Source: CBDCUW01 sp965222745 (lineage in GTDB: Bacteria > Planctomycetota > Planctomycetia > Pirellulales > Pirellulaceae). From it: a DNA stretch of 64,000 nt. This document shows, in pieces, positions 16,049-25,818 of the stretch. The stretch lies in NCBI GenBank assembly GCA_965222745.1, contig CBDCUW010000005.1, forward strand, positions 1,054,001 to 1,118,000, read 5' to 3'. Under the pieces are notes generated by a model. It searched no databases and had not been told where the DNA came from. It saw only the letters and a list, made by a program, of their open reading frames with translations. Both the position numbers and the translations under genes were made by a program. Every line of letters starts with the position of its first letter. Within the stretch, counting starts at the first letter, position 1.

Positions 16049-18955
16049 CTATCTTTTCGCGTCGCCTGCGAAGACCAGCAGCAGATCGGAAACCTGATGG
16101 CCCGCCATCGGCAGCGAGACCTGATCGTCCTTGGTCTGCAGCACCGCAGGCGCCCCCTGCTCGCCAAGCGGATGTTCCAGCGGCTCCTCGCACAGCTCCT
16201 CGATCAGCTGGGCATGTTCCACGTTGTGGATGAAACGAAGCACAGCCGTGCATGATTTCGACCGCGTTTGAACCACGCGCGCTAGCGCGGCCAGGCGACC
16301 ATCGGCGCGGCGGCCCACATTCAATCCGATCAACTCAATCTCTTTGGGAGAAGAATGCATCAGCCAACCAAGCGGCGCTTGCCCGCTGCCGGTTTCCACC
16401 GGAATCTGAACGGGAGGTGCGATCAGGGTCTTTGCCGCGGCGACCGGATTGGTCACGTCGAAACCGTAGTTCAATTGAAACGTCGGCTGAGACTCGCCTC
16501 GCACGGCCAACAGCGTATCGAGAAAACGATCGCCGACTCGAACGTGATAAGGCAATCCGTCGGCGGCAACCAACGTTTGACGCTCCGCTTCGTCAATCAC
16601 CACGCCCAACGGGCAGACCAGCCGCCGGCCCCGCGCCCGGTGCACCTTGTCTCGCAGCAGCGGTCGAAAGATGGAGGACTCGTTGGCCACCGCGACCCGC
16701 GCCGCAAAGTAGTCCTGCCAAGGTTCGGCGGTCAACGGTCCCGACGGTGTGATCTGTCCGGAAACTGATAAAAAACGGCTGCCGCGACAAAGCGAATAAG
16801 CCAACTTGAATTCGGCCAGCGTCTTTTCGGTTTTGTTTTCGTCTTCGACAAGGACCCCTTCGACTTCCAAAGTTCCTTTCGCTGCCGACGATTCGCCGAT
16901 GCGCAGATCGTTGCATCGCATGGTGGCGGCGACCGATTGAGCCTTTTCTCCTTTCTTGCGACGCACCAGCCGCATTGAAAAGCGATTGCCTCTCGCGCCG
17001 CCGCTGTACACCCCCGCGATGCCGCCCGATTCGGGGCTGATCGAAACCTCCATGAACTCATTGCGCAGCATATTCTGTTCGGCGATTGCCTTGCTGCCTC
17101 CCAAACCGAAGAGCTTGCCAAGCGAAAAACCGCCCGACGATCTGCTGCCCGCTTTTTCGACCACGGCAAATCCGCAAGCGGGCACGTCGACGGTGACTGT
17201 CGAAGTCGATCCCGCTGTCGAAGCGCCGTAGATGTGATCGGCATTCGGATCCGCAGCACCGTCCAACTGGACCGAATCACGCCAGCCGACGTTGTTGGGG
17301 TTGATCAGCAGCACCGCCGATTTCTTTTTTGATTGGCCTTGGTCTTCCGCTGCCGGTCGACCGATCGCTTTGGCGAACGATTCGTTGGAGACGTTGGTCG
17401 AATCGGAACAGATCAGCGCCGACAACCCGGCAAGCTTGGAGCGAGTTTCCTCTTCCACCACGCGGCGAAACTCGTCCGCGGCAGTGCGGAGCGGATCGGT
17501 TGCTTCGGCGGCCACCTGCTGTGACAGGTGTTGGTCGGCATCGGCCGATGCGGCCCGATGGTTGCCGTGATGATAGGGATGTTCCCCTTCGACGAAGTAA
17601 TCATCCAGCTTCCAAAACTTGCCCAGTGCCAGGCTCCACGAGGCGACCCGGCGTAGGTCATGAAAGCTATCGCAGCCTTGACCCGGCCAATGAGCCAGCA
17701 GCGCCGTGGCGATCTCGCCACTGTCGATGGCTTCGCCAAGCTTGGCTCCCAACGACAAAAAGGCGGAGTCGCCAGCCGCGTCGATCGGTTTGGCGGTCAA
17801 CGATTCGATTTCCGCACCACCCCCACGAACCATGACCTTCGCTTCGTCGCCGAACCCGCTGCCGGCGGCAAAATCGATCGGAATCGATCCCTGGTAGCCC
17901 AGTCGAACCAGGGTCCCGGTCAAATCAGACGGGGTTCCGCCGGAAAGTCGGGCAAAGACGGTGGGGAGCATGCCCAATTCCTGCTCGGTCGACAAGCTGG
18001 CCTGGCGAAAAACGGCTTCGGCCTGGTTGAACGTCATCGTATCCAGGCAGTGACTTTCTTCCGGACCTCCGCCCGCCCATCCGAAATCACCTTGGGCAAG
18101 CGCCCGGCGGAGACTTTCCAGACGCGACCGTTCCTGACTGGCTAGCGCTTGGCAAACCTTTCGGTCCAGCAGCACGTTTTGCGGAGTCGGCAGCACGCCA
18201 GCAGAATCGTCCGCACCGATCCCCGATTCGTCCTTGGATTGGTCGTCGCCACTGGTGCCATTTTCCCTGCTCGGCGAGACAGTTTCGGCGGAGGCATGTT
18301 GCTGGAAAAACGAATCGATCGTCGTGTCGGCCATCAACACCAGGTCGACCAGGTGCGGATCGGAGGAAAAATAGTGGTCCCTTTCCTCCGCCAGGCAGTC
18401 AAAAACGTCGTGCATCGCCTCGATTGCCGCCTGACCGTCCTGGTCCAAAAACGACTTGGCGGCAGCCACGATGCGGTTTTGCAGATGAATTTCGTCCAGG
18501 TTGCTGGTGTAGCGAAGGCGGCGGGTCATCACTTGGACCTGCAAAATCGCAAAACCGGCGGCGAAAAAATCATCGACACCGATCTGACGGCTCTTTCCAG
18601 CCACCGGTGGCGGAGAATCCTGCAAACCCAGAGCAGCCAGCATCTCGCGACGGTCCGAACCGGTGATCCACTGGCAGCCTTCCGACTGCAGGCATTTGGT
18701 CTCGTAGCGATCCGGAAGCTGGGCCAGGCTGGGACTGGGGACCGTCAAGATTCGGCGGCCCACGGGATCGGGGGGCGAGTCGGCGCGATACCAGGTTGGG
18801 ATCTGGCCCTGGTCGGCCAGCAGGCGGGGATGCCACAGGACCGTCCACGCCGCCAACAGGCTACGAGCGTCATAATCGGATAAATCGGAGGGGAAGTCTT
18901 CCAACGTGGCCGCTGGAATCAGCACCCCACACTCGTCAAATGCGGACATATTCAA
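16049..18955 (-). CDS. Large GH38-like glycosidase-related protein
   Basis: The 968-residue protein has no signal peptide that I can see. The N-terminal third (WTVLWHPRLLADQGQIPTW, then SPPDPVGRRI) has no clear assignment. The C-terminal half resembles the beta-sandwich of family 38 alpha-mannosidases: LRNEFMEVSISPESGGIAGV, GGARGNRFSMRLV, and a later RFLDTLLAVRGESQPTFQLNY. The central part ends with VPACGFAVVEKAG, a segment found before the GH38 C-terminal domain. I could not identify the GH38 catalytic Asp with confidence, so enzymatic activity is uncertain. It stands alone, followed by a long inverted repeat and the kinase gene on the same strand. Confidence 0.7.
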   Translation of the reverse strand: MNMSAFDECGVLIPAATLEDFPSDLSDYDARSLLAAWTVLWHPRLLADQGQIPTWYRADSPPDPVGRRILTVPSPSLAQLPDRYETKCLQSEGCQWITGSDRREMLAALGLQDSPPPVAGKSRQIGVDDFFAAGFAILQVQVMTRRLRYTSNLDEIHLQNRIVAAAKSFLDQDGQAAIEAMHDVFDCLAEERDHYFSSDPHLVDLVLMADTTIDSFFQQHASAETVSPSRENGTSGDDQSKDESGIGADDSAGVLPTPQNVLLDRKVCQALASQERSRLESLRRALAQGDFGWAGGGPEESHCLDTMTFNQAEAVFRQASLSTEQELGMLPTVFARLSGGTPSDLTGTLVRLGYQGSIPIDFAAGSGFGDEAKVMVRGGGAEIESLTAKPIDAAGDSAFLSLGAKLGEAIDSGEIATALLAHWPGQGCDSFHDLRRVASWSLALGKFWKLDDYFVEGEHPYHHGNHRAASADADQHLSQQVAAEATDPLRTAADEFRRVVEEETRSKLAGLSALICSDSTNVSNESFAKAIGRPAAEDQGQSKKKSAVLLINPNNVGWRDSVQLDGAADPNADHIYGASTAGSTSTVTVDVPACGFAVVEKAGSRSSGGFSLGKLFGLGGSKAIAEQNMLRNEFMEVSISPESGGIAGVYSGGARGNRFSMRLVRRKKGEKAQSVAATMRCNDLRIGESSAAKGTLEVEGVLVEDENKTEKTLAEFKLAYSLCRGSRFLSVSGQITPSGPLTAEPWQDYFAARVAVANESSIFRPLLRDKVHRARGRRLVCPLGVVIDEAERQTLVAADGLPYHVRVGDRFLDTLLAVRGESQPTFQLNYGFDVTNPVAAAKTLIAPPVQIPVETGSGQAPLGWLMHSSPKEIELIGLNVGRRADGRLAALARVVQTRSKSCTAVLRFIHNVEHAQLIEELCEEPLEHPLGEQGAPAVLQTKDDQVSLPMAGHQVSDLLLVFAGDAKR

Positions 18956-19525
18956 GGAAAAGTTTGACTTCTAGGTGCGGGAATCGATAGACTGGAAAGA
19001 CGCAATCGCGCGTGGGGGAATCCTGCGGTAAAGGCCAAGTTCAGGATCGAATGAGGACTGATGCCGACCACCACACTTATCCAATGCTTTTCCGTTTTTA
19101 TTACTGCCGATATCGTGTCGGCCGATCTGTTCCCAGAATCAGGCGTCCCCATCCGGAGTGTGCTAAAGTCCGCATTCGACAGTCCACAGCAAACATCCTT
19201 GAATTCCAAAGCAGATCAAGTTGTCCCCGAATCGGCCAGCTGGCAGCCAGTTTGGAAAACTGGCCGACAGTCGGAGACGGGGCGACGCCCCGTCCTCCCA
19301 AGCCAACTTGGAGGAAGAATTGGATTGGAATTCAATCGCATGGTGTAATCTGGGGATTGTAACTCGAAGATGCGGCGATGGTCTTCCCCTGGGGCCCCCG
19401 GGGAAGGAACAGACCCGAAAACATCGGCCGTCGTGTTTTGGCAGCACTGCCAGGCAGCGAGTGATCACGATAGCCTCCCGACCAAAACATCCCAAAGCAA
19501 CTGTTCACAACAAGCGAAAATCGTA
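18956..19525. other. Divergent intergenic region with palindromes before the pil-like cluster
   Basis: I see no convincing gene in these 570 bases between the divergent GH38-like and pilM-like genes; promoters for both must lie here. Two palindromes are clear: a GCCAGTTT/AAACTGGC unit with GGCCGAC tail at about 19245-19273, a variant of the one at 14521-14546, and a perfect GACGGGGCG/CGCCCCGTC hairpin at 19276-19294. Short open frames in the region overlap on both strands and none looks coding. Confidence 0.65.
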
Positions 19526-21691
19526 ATGGCAAGCAGCTCTAAAAGCGTTTGGGGAATCGAAATCGGACAATCAGCGCTCAAAGCGCTGCGATGTTCTTTG
19601 CAGGATGGAGAGATTGTCGCCGATGCGTTCGACTATATCGAGTACCCGAAAATCCTCAGTCAGCCCGAAGCGGTGGCCGAAGAACTGGTTGCCGACGCGA
19701 TCGAACAACTGCTCGAACGCAACGATGCGTTTACCGAAAAGATCTGCATCAGCGTTCCTGGGCAAAGCGGCTTGGCAAAGTTTTTCAAACCGCCCCCGGT
19801 CGAAGTCAAGAAGGTTTCGGACATCGTCAGGTACGAGGCACGACAACAGATTCCTTTCGATCTGGACGACGTGGTCTGGGATTTCCAGATGATGCCGGGC
19901 AGCATGATCGAAGAGGGGTATGCGCTGGAAAGTGAAGTTGGCCTGTTTGCGATGAAACGCGAGCAAGCCTACCGGCAACTCGCGCCGTTTGATGAGGCCA
20001 ACATCGAAGTGGACATTGTCCAGCTCGCTCCATTGTCGCTCTACAACATGGTCGCCTACGATCGAATGAACGAACGGCTGGACACCGACGTGTTCGATCC
20101 CGATAACCCGCCGCCGTCCAGCGTCCTGCTGTCGATCGGAACTGATTCCAGCGACCTGATCGTTACCAACGGTTTCCGTATTTGGCAGCGAAGCATGCCG
20201 ATCGGCGGTAACCACTTCACTCGCCAATTGACCAAAGACCTGAAGCTGACTTTTGCCAAGGCGGAACATCTAAAAAGAAACGCTCGCGAGGCGGTCGATC
20301 CGAAGTTGATCTTTCAGACGATGCGTCCGGTGTTCAACGATCTGGTCACCGAGGTGCAACGTTCGATCGGGTTTTTCCGCAGTATCGACAAGAAGGCGGA
20401 GATTTCAGAACTGCTGATCACCGGCAACACGGTCAAGATGCCGGGGCTGGCCGCCTACCTGGGCAAGAACCTTGGTTTTGAAGTCAAGGTGCTGGACCGG
20501 TTCAATCGCCTGGTCGGCGATGACGTTTTGACGATCCCGACGTTTCGCGACAATGCCCCAACCTTTGCTGTCTGTTACGGCCTGTGCTTGCAGGGACTGG
20601 GGGTATCGCAGGTCCATGCCAGCTTGGTGCCGCAAGAGATTCTGACGGCGCGAATGATTCGAGCCAAAAAGCCGTGGACGTTGGCCGGCCTGGCGGCGTT
20701 GATGATCGGCATGGCGGGCCACTACGCGTTCACTCAGCGCAGCTGGGCAACGACTCACGATAAACGTTGGGACGGCGCGACAGCGAAAGTGACTGCGATG
20801 CAGAATCACTCCAACGAACAGAAAAGCATGGATGCTGACTTGACCGCCCAGCTCGATTACCTCAACTCGATGGGCGTGCAGGTTTCGGGAGACGCCGAAC
20901 GACGCTTGATGTGGATGGAGCTGATCAAGACGGTCAACTCGGCGATTCCCCGCGAGAACTATCCCGACGGCAAGGTTCCCAAGGACTTGCCGCTGGACGA
21001 ACAGAAGGACTTTCATTTCACCCAGTTCGACACGAAGTTCTACACCGAACTGGCCGATTGGTGGACCGACGATGTCTCCCGGCAGTATCGCAGTGAGTAT
21101 CGAAACTGGGCCCGGTTGATGGGACGCGAAGTGCCCGAAGACCTCGATACCAATCCCGGTCCCTCCGGCGAAGGTTGGGTGATTCAGTTGCAGGGTTATC
21201 ACTACTACAACAATCCCAAGAACAAAGGGCTGGAAGGAAGCCAGCACATTCGCAAATACCTAACCACCAATTTCATGGATGGCAAAGTCAAACTGCCGGT
21301 CGATACCGATGCCGCCGGCAACCCGGTGATGGAGGAGTTCACCTTTGCCGAAATGGGGCTGACCTACCCGCTTCTGTTGGATGACCGCGAGCCCGAAATG
21401 GCGTCCGTTCCCAATCCCAACTGGGATCCCGAAATCGGTCTGCAACTGCAGCCCGGAGGCGGTTTTCTCAGTCCTGATGATGACGTGGATGCGGATGAAG
21501 AGGGCGCGTTGCCTGAACCGCCGACGTTGCAGGTCTTGAAGCTAGAATTTGTCTTTCAAATCGTCTGGCAGGAAAAAGTACTTAGCATCCGCGTCTTGGA
21601 AAAGAAAGAAGCCGAGGAGAAGGCTGCTGAGGAAGCGGCCCAGCAAGCTGCCAGTGGCGGAGGGGAACCTGTCGCCGCGGTAGAACCTTGA
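19526..21691 (+). CDS. pilM: PilM-like type IV pilus/secretion ATPase with long C-terminal extension
   Basis: The 721-residue protein begins SSKSVWGIEIGQSALKALR, the PilM actin-like phosphate-binding loop, and continues with VPGQSGLAKFFKPP, VRYEARQQIPFDLDDVVWDF, VLLSIGTDSSDLIV and LLITGNTVKMPGLAAYL, all PilM segments. After residue about 390 comes a membrane helix (TLAGLAALMIGMAGHYAF) and a coiled-coil and periplasmic part, as if PilM and a PilN-type protein were joined. The extension holds GWVIQLQGYHYYNN, a motif also at the C-terminus of the M56 peptidase (29707). Start ATG 19526 is chosen over a longer frame from 19370. It leads a three-gene cluster, probably part of a pilus or secretion platform. 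Confidence 0.85.
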   Translation: MASSSKSVWGIEIGQSALKALRCSLQDGEIVADAFDYIEYPKILSQPEAVAEELVADAIEQLLERNDAFTEKICISVPGQSGLAKFFKPPPVEVKKVSDIVRYEARQQIPFDLDDVVWDFQMMPGSMIEEGYALESEVGLFAMKREQAYRQLAPFDEANIEVDIVQLAPLSLYNMVAYDRMNERLDTDVFDPDNPPPSSVLLSIGTDSSDLIVTNGFRIWQRSMPIGGNHFTRQLTKDLKLTFAKAEHLKRNAREAVDPKLIFQTMRPVFNDLVTEVQRSIGFFRSIDKKAEISELLITGNTVKMPGLAAYLGKNLGFEVKVLDRFNRLVGDDVLTIPTFRDNAPTFAVCYGLCLQGLGVSQVHASLVPQEILTARMIRAKKPWTLAGLAALMIGMAGHYAFTQRSWATTHDKRWDGATAKVTAMQNHSNEQKSMDADLTAQLDYLNSMGVQVSGDAERRLMWMELIKTVNSAIPRENYPDGKVPKDLPLDEQKDFHFTQFDTKFYTELADWWTDDVSRQYRSEYRNWARLMGREVPEDLDTNPGPSGEGWVIQLQGYHYYNNPKNKGLEGSQHIRKYLTTNFMDGKVKLPVDTDAAGNPVMEEFTFAEMGLTYPLLLDDREPEMASVPNPNWDPEIGLQLQPGGGFLSPDDDVDADEEGALPEPPTLQVLKLEFVFQIVWQEKVLSIRVLEKKEAEEKAAEEAAQQAASGGGEPVAAVEP

Positions 21692-21769
21692 TTTAACCGA
21701 TATCCAATCATCCACTCACACTGGATGCGATAAAACCATTCGTTCGTCACACTAACCGACCAATCAATC

Positions 21770-23461
21770 ATGGACCAAGTCAAAAAGCAACTTGCCGTCG
21801 TACTTCAGTACGGTTTCTGGATCGGCAGTGCGATCGTGCTGTTCGGTTCCCTGGGTGTCTGGTACACCACCACGTCGACGCTGGCCAAGGAAAACGCGAG
21901 CAAGACGAGCCAACTCAATACAGCTCACACATCCGTTACGAATGTGAAAGCGGAGATGTCCGAGCAGCCCAATGCCCTCTCGCACGCCGAAATGGAACGG
22001 CTGATCGGGTTAAGGCAGGATGATGTGTTGGAATCGTGGAAGTCGCTTTACGATCGGCAGCGCAACATCTTGACTTGGCCTACCGAGGAGTTGACCGAAG
22101 AGTTCGTGAACGAGTTCAAAGACCTGATTCCCATTGAGGTTCACGTCGATCACCCCACGGAAGAAAAGGACGAAATCGAATCATACCTTCGTACCCAATA
22201 TCAACGGTACATCGGCAACGCGCTACCGGCGATTGCGGAGATCGCCGATGCCGAGTGGAGCGCCAGTTTCTCCCAGTCGGCCTCGATGGGGATGGGGGAA
22301 TTCGGCGACATGGCGATGATGATGTCGGGAACGCGGCAGGAAGTTTCCATCACCGGCAAGACGGAAGGCCCGTTGGTCAAATGGTCGCCCGAAAGCCAAA
22401 AGTCGGTGCTGGACGACCTGTTTCCGTGGCGCGGCCAGGGCCTTCCCCCCTCCACGCTGGAGGTCTACTACTCTCAAGAGAACATTTGGATCCTCAAGCA
22501 ACTGCTGCAGATCATTAGCGAGGTCAACGGCGACGCTCGGCAACCTTATCAAGCCAAGATCCGCGAGATCCGGGCGATCCAGATCGGCGAATCGGTCAAC
22601 TTTGACGCCGGAGAGGTTTCCAAGCCGGGCGAAGGTTTGATCGGCAGCGGTTCTGGCATGTATGGAATGGAAGACATGGAGGAGATGATGGACATGTCGT
22701 CGATGGATACCATGGGGACCATGGGGACGACTGTCGAAGCACCCGATCCAGGTGAAAACCGCTACGTCGACGGAAAGAAAGAACCCATCGCCGGTTCGGC
22801 GCTCCGTTCGGCGCTGAAAAGCAATTCGGCGGCCGATGCCGAGATCGCGGTCGCCAAACGAGTGCCCGTGATGATGTCGCTGCAAATCGACCAGCGCGCG
22901 ATCCAACAGCTGCTTGCCGCCTGCGGTAGCGCACCGCTGATGGTGGAAGTCAGCCAGGTTCGCATCTTGCCCAAACAAGGAATGAGCACACTGGGTGGAG
23001 CCAGCGGAACGATGGGGATGATGGAGGAGATGGAAGAAGAGGATGATATGGGAGATTCGATGGGTTACGGCATGGAGGGCATGGGGATGGGCATGGGAGG
23101 AAACATGGTGGTGGCACCGCCGAAGCCGGCCGAAGAGTTCCCCATGGACATGACCGTTGAAATCTATGGATTGATTTACATGTACAACCCTCCAGATGCC
23201 GAAAAGCTTGGTGTCAAGGATGTGGATAAGGATACAGTGATCGAAGGGGTGACCGAGCCGGCGCCGGCACAGGCCGCGACACCGGAGGCACAGCCCGAGC
23301 AGACCAATGATGTGCTGCCGACACCTGCTCCCGGTGATCCCCAGCCCGATGCGAATTCACCCGATACGACTCAGCCGCCCGCCGATCCGGACGCTGAGCC
23401 GCCAGTTGCTGATGCCGGTGCTCAAACGCCTCCGCCGGCAATTGCCATTCCTCAACCCTAG
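21770..23461 (+). CDS. Membrane protein, Met/acid-rich, pilus-cluster associated
   Basis: The 563-residue protein has an N-terminal membrane helix (YGFWIGSAIVLFGSLGVWY) followed by a coiled coil, a layout reminiscent of PilO. Two strongly Met-rich acidic tracts (MYGMEDMEEMMDMSSMDTMG around residue 300, and MMEEMEEEDDMGDSMGYGM around 420) interrupt a region that may form the PilO-like fold (VPVMMSLQIDQRAIQQLLAA). The C-terminus is Pro/Ala-rich and probably disordered. It lies 78 bases after the pilM-like gene and 94 bases before the next gene. PilO-like function is inferred from position and topology, not from a clear motif. Confidence 0.75.
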   Translation: MDQVKKQLAVVLQYGFWIGSAIVLFGSLGVWYTTTSTLAKENASKTSQLNTAHTSVTNVKAEMSEQPNALSHAEMERLIGLRQDDVLESWKSLYDRQRNILTWPTEELTEEFVNEFKDLIPIEVHVDHPTEEKDEIESYLRTQYQRYIGNALPAIAEIADAEWSASFSQSASMGMGEFGDMAMMMSGTRQEVSITGKTEGPLVKWSPESQKSVLDDLFPWRGQGLPPSTLEVYYSQENIWILKQLLQIISEVNGDARQPYQAKIREIRAIQIGESVNFDAGEVSKPGEGLIGSGSGMYGMEDMEEMMDMSSMDTMGTMGTTVEAPDPGENRYVDGKKEPIAGSALRSALKSNSAADAEIAVAKRVPVMMSLQIDQRAIQQLLAACGSAPLMVEVSQVRILPKQGMSTLGGASGTMGMMEEMEEEDDMGDSMGYGMEGMGMGMGGNMVVAPPKPAEEFPMDMTVEIYGLIYMYNPPDAEKLGVKDVDKDTVIEGVTEPAPAQAATPEAQPEQTNDVLPTPAPGDPQPDANSPDTTQPPADPDAEPPVADAGAQTPPPAIAIPQP

Positions 23462-23555
23462 GTTGTAGCGATGTTGATGTGGTTGGGCCGTTCTTTGAAT
23501 CGGCCGACCTTTCACACCAAAAACTCTTTTCTTCACGAATCGTAACGAGGGACCT

Positions 23556-25541
23556 ATGGACGCTGACAAAATCAAAGACTTTTTTCTCTTCCATGTTGAG
23601 AAGATGATTTTGGTCGTCGTGGTGGGCGCGTCCGGATTTTTGCTCTACCAGGGACTCCAGCTTGATAACTACCTGGATACCCACGATCCCGATCGATTGG
23701 GGGATGATGCGACACAGGTCAAACTGGAAATTGACGAAGACCATAACGATGCGATCATTCCACCCCGTATCCCCACTCTGGATATCGTTGCCCAGACACA
23801 GAAGCGTTACAACTCAGTCGATCCGACGCCTTACAAGCTGCCGCACTTGTTGGAACGCCAAGGCGAAAATGTAATCGTTCGCCGCGAAGACCCCGTGCTT
23901 TCTCCGCCTCAGCAGTTGCTCGTGCAAGGCGTGCTCACGGCGATCGCAGTCCGCTCGGCAAGCCCCGATTACCCGCTTGCCGCACTGGATCCTGCTGACG
24001 AGGTTGAAAAAGTAGAGGCGCCGAAAGTCCGCGAACCCAGACAACGCAGATCTCGCCGAGGCGGCGGCGACATGGAAGAGATGATGATGATGATGGGGGA
24101 GTTTGAAGAGGAAGAGATGGAAATGGAGATGGAAATGGATATGGAGTCGGAGTTCTCTTCCATGGCCGGTGGCGTGCGCAAGTTTGACCCCAAGTTCGAT
24201 TTCGGAACCGGTCGACCCAGTGTCGGCCAAGACCAGAAGCATCCCATTCCCCAAACGGCCTGGTTCATCGCCGGTACGGCGCTGATTCCCCACCAGGAGA
24301 TGTACGACGCGTTTGAAAAGGCGCTGAGATCTTCCGATAACTTCACGCCCACACGAGACACGCCCTACTATGTCAATTTCGAGGTGCAACGGGCTGACGT
24401 CACCGACAAGCCAGTCGACCAACTGGCCGACGGCGATTGGATCGATGTCTGGAATCGGCGGATGTACACGATTTTAGGAGCAAGGAAGTGGGCCGGTTTC
24501 GCACCGGAAATCGTGCCAGAAGATTACCGTGACAATATGGTCACCACCTGGATTCCGCCCGTGTTGCTGGATGACTATCGCACGTTCTGCTCGCATCCAC
24601 TGATTCCGATGAAAACGCAAGCGGAACTGGAAGCCGAGATCAATGCGGTTGAAATGGACATTGTCGACACTCCTGACGAAGAGTTGTTCAGCGACGATTC
24701 CACCGTGCTGGTTGCACCGGGTGAAACCGGAGGCGACAGTTATGACCAGATGGATATGGAAGATGCCTACGAGGAAATGGACATGGGAATCGGCATGTCC
24801 CTCGGATTCCGTTCCGGAGGCATTGAAAGGAATCCCGTGGAGTACAAACTGATTCGTTTTTATGACTTCCGTGGTTTCAACAATCCGCCACAACCGGGAC
24901 GCAAATATGTCTACCGCGTTCGCTACGCGGTGAACGACCCGAACTTTCCGGCCCAACCGCGGATGCAACCCAAAGTCAGTTCGCTGACGGCGGACTGTGC
25001 CCAGCGCGTGCTTGACAAAATGGCCGAGGCGGAAGCGAACAACGAACGATCTTACGAGCGATGGACCGATTGGAGCGAGCCTTCGGCACCCATTTCACTG
25101 CCGACGCGTGAAGAGCATTTCGCCGGTCCGGTCGAGCCGGGTGCTTCCAGCAAGTGGACGATCGGCGGCAAACAGGTGTCGATCATGCGGGATCCGCCCA
25201 CGGCAAAGATCGTTGCCAGCCAGTACAGCGACGAGTTTGGGACGCGGGTGCCGTTGCGATTGGATGTGACCGAGGGATCGGTCCTGAGCGCCAAAGTCGA
25301 AGCGGCCGACATCGTCGACCAACTGAATATGGAAGTGAAGAAGTTGCCCGATGCGGAGCTGGTCAGTGGCACGACGATCGTCGATCTGGACGGCGGGGCC
25401 GAGCTATCGATCGCCGATGGGCTGACCGCGCCCGGTATGATGTTGTTGTTTGAAAGCGATGGCTCGCTGAGTGTCGCGGACGACATCGGTGACCAGGAGT
25501 TCTATCGCATTCACTCTTATGCGGATGAACGAGGCGAGTAG
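23556..25541 (+). CDS. Membrane protein, Met/Glu-rich, pilus-cluster associated
   Basis: The 661-residue protein has one membrane helix near the N-terminus (MILVVVVGASGFLLYQGL) and a large presumably periplasmic part. A very unusual tract, GGDMEEMMMMMGEFEEEEME and onward, sits around residues 168-195, and a second, QMDMEDAYEEMDMGIGMS, around 395-412. The rest is soluble-looking with no family I recognise (for example RKYVYRVRYAVNDPNFPAQP). It is the third gene of the cluster that starts with the pilM-like gene. It could occupy the PilP or scaffold position, but that is only a guess from order. Confidence 0.75.
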   Translation: MDADKIKDFFLFHVEKMILVVVVGASGFLLYQGLQLDNYLDTHDPDRLGDDATQVKLEIDEDHNDAIIPPRIPTLDIVAQTQKRYNSVDPTPYKLPHLLERQGENVIVRREDPVLSPPQQLLVQGVLTAIAVRSASPDYPLAALDPADEVEKVEAPKVREPRQRRSRRGGGDMEEMMMMMGEFEEEEMEMEMEMDMESEFSSMAGGVRKFDPKFDFGTGRPSVGQDQKHPIPQTAWFIAGTALIPHQEMYDAFEKALRSSDNFTPTRDTPYYVNFEVQRADVTDKPVDQLADGDWIDVWNRRMYTILGARKWAGFAPEIVPEDYRDNMVTTWIPPVLLDDYRTFCSHPLIPMKTQAELEAEINAVEMDIVDTPDEELFSDDSTVLVAPGETGGDSYDQMDMEDAYEEMDMGIGMSLGFRSGGIERNPVEYKLIRFYDFRGFNNPPQPGRKYVYRVRYAVNDPNFPAQPRMQPKVSSLTADCAQRVLDKMAEAEANNERSYERWTDWSEPSAPISLPTREEHFAGPVEPGASSKWTIGGKQVSIMRDPPTAKIVASQYSDEFGTRVPLRLDVTEGSVLSAKVEAADIVDQLNMEVKKLPDAELVSGTTIVDLDGGAELSIADGLTAPGMMLLFESDGSLSVADDIGDQEFYRIHSYADERGE

Positions 25542-25788
25542 GTTTGCCTTTCTCGTTTTTTGGAGTGCGGTGACTTGTCACCGCTTTCTTTTACGTGCGG
25601 GACGACATTTTTGACGTTCCCTTTTCAACTTCACCTGGTAATCCACAGACCGGTACTGTTGATGGAGGCGTCAATAAGGGAAAGCTCCGACAAGTCGGTG
25701 CACTCCAAAAGCACAGGATCGCCGACTTGGGGACAAGCCGGCCTACTGTGGAGTCAGTGACCACCGGCAGAGCCGGTGGCTTGAGGAA

Positions 25789-25805
25789 GGCCCCTAAAAG
25801 GGGCC
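25789..25805 (-). terminator. Hairpin after tnpA
   Basis: A perfect GGCCCC-TAAAA-GGGGCC stem-loop lies 14 bases beyond the transposase stop. There is no U-tract on the transcript side, so it may be part of the left-end structure of the element rather than a classical terminator. Confidence 0.55.
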
Positions 25806-25818
25806 GTTGTTGGTGGTG

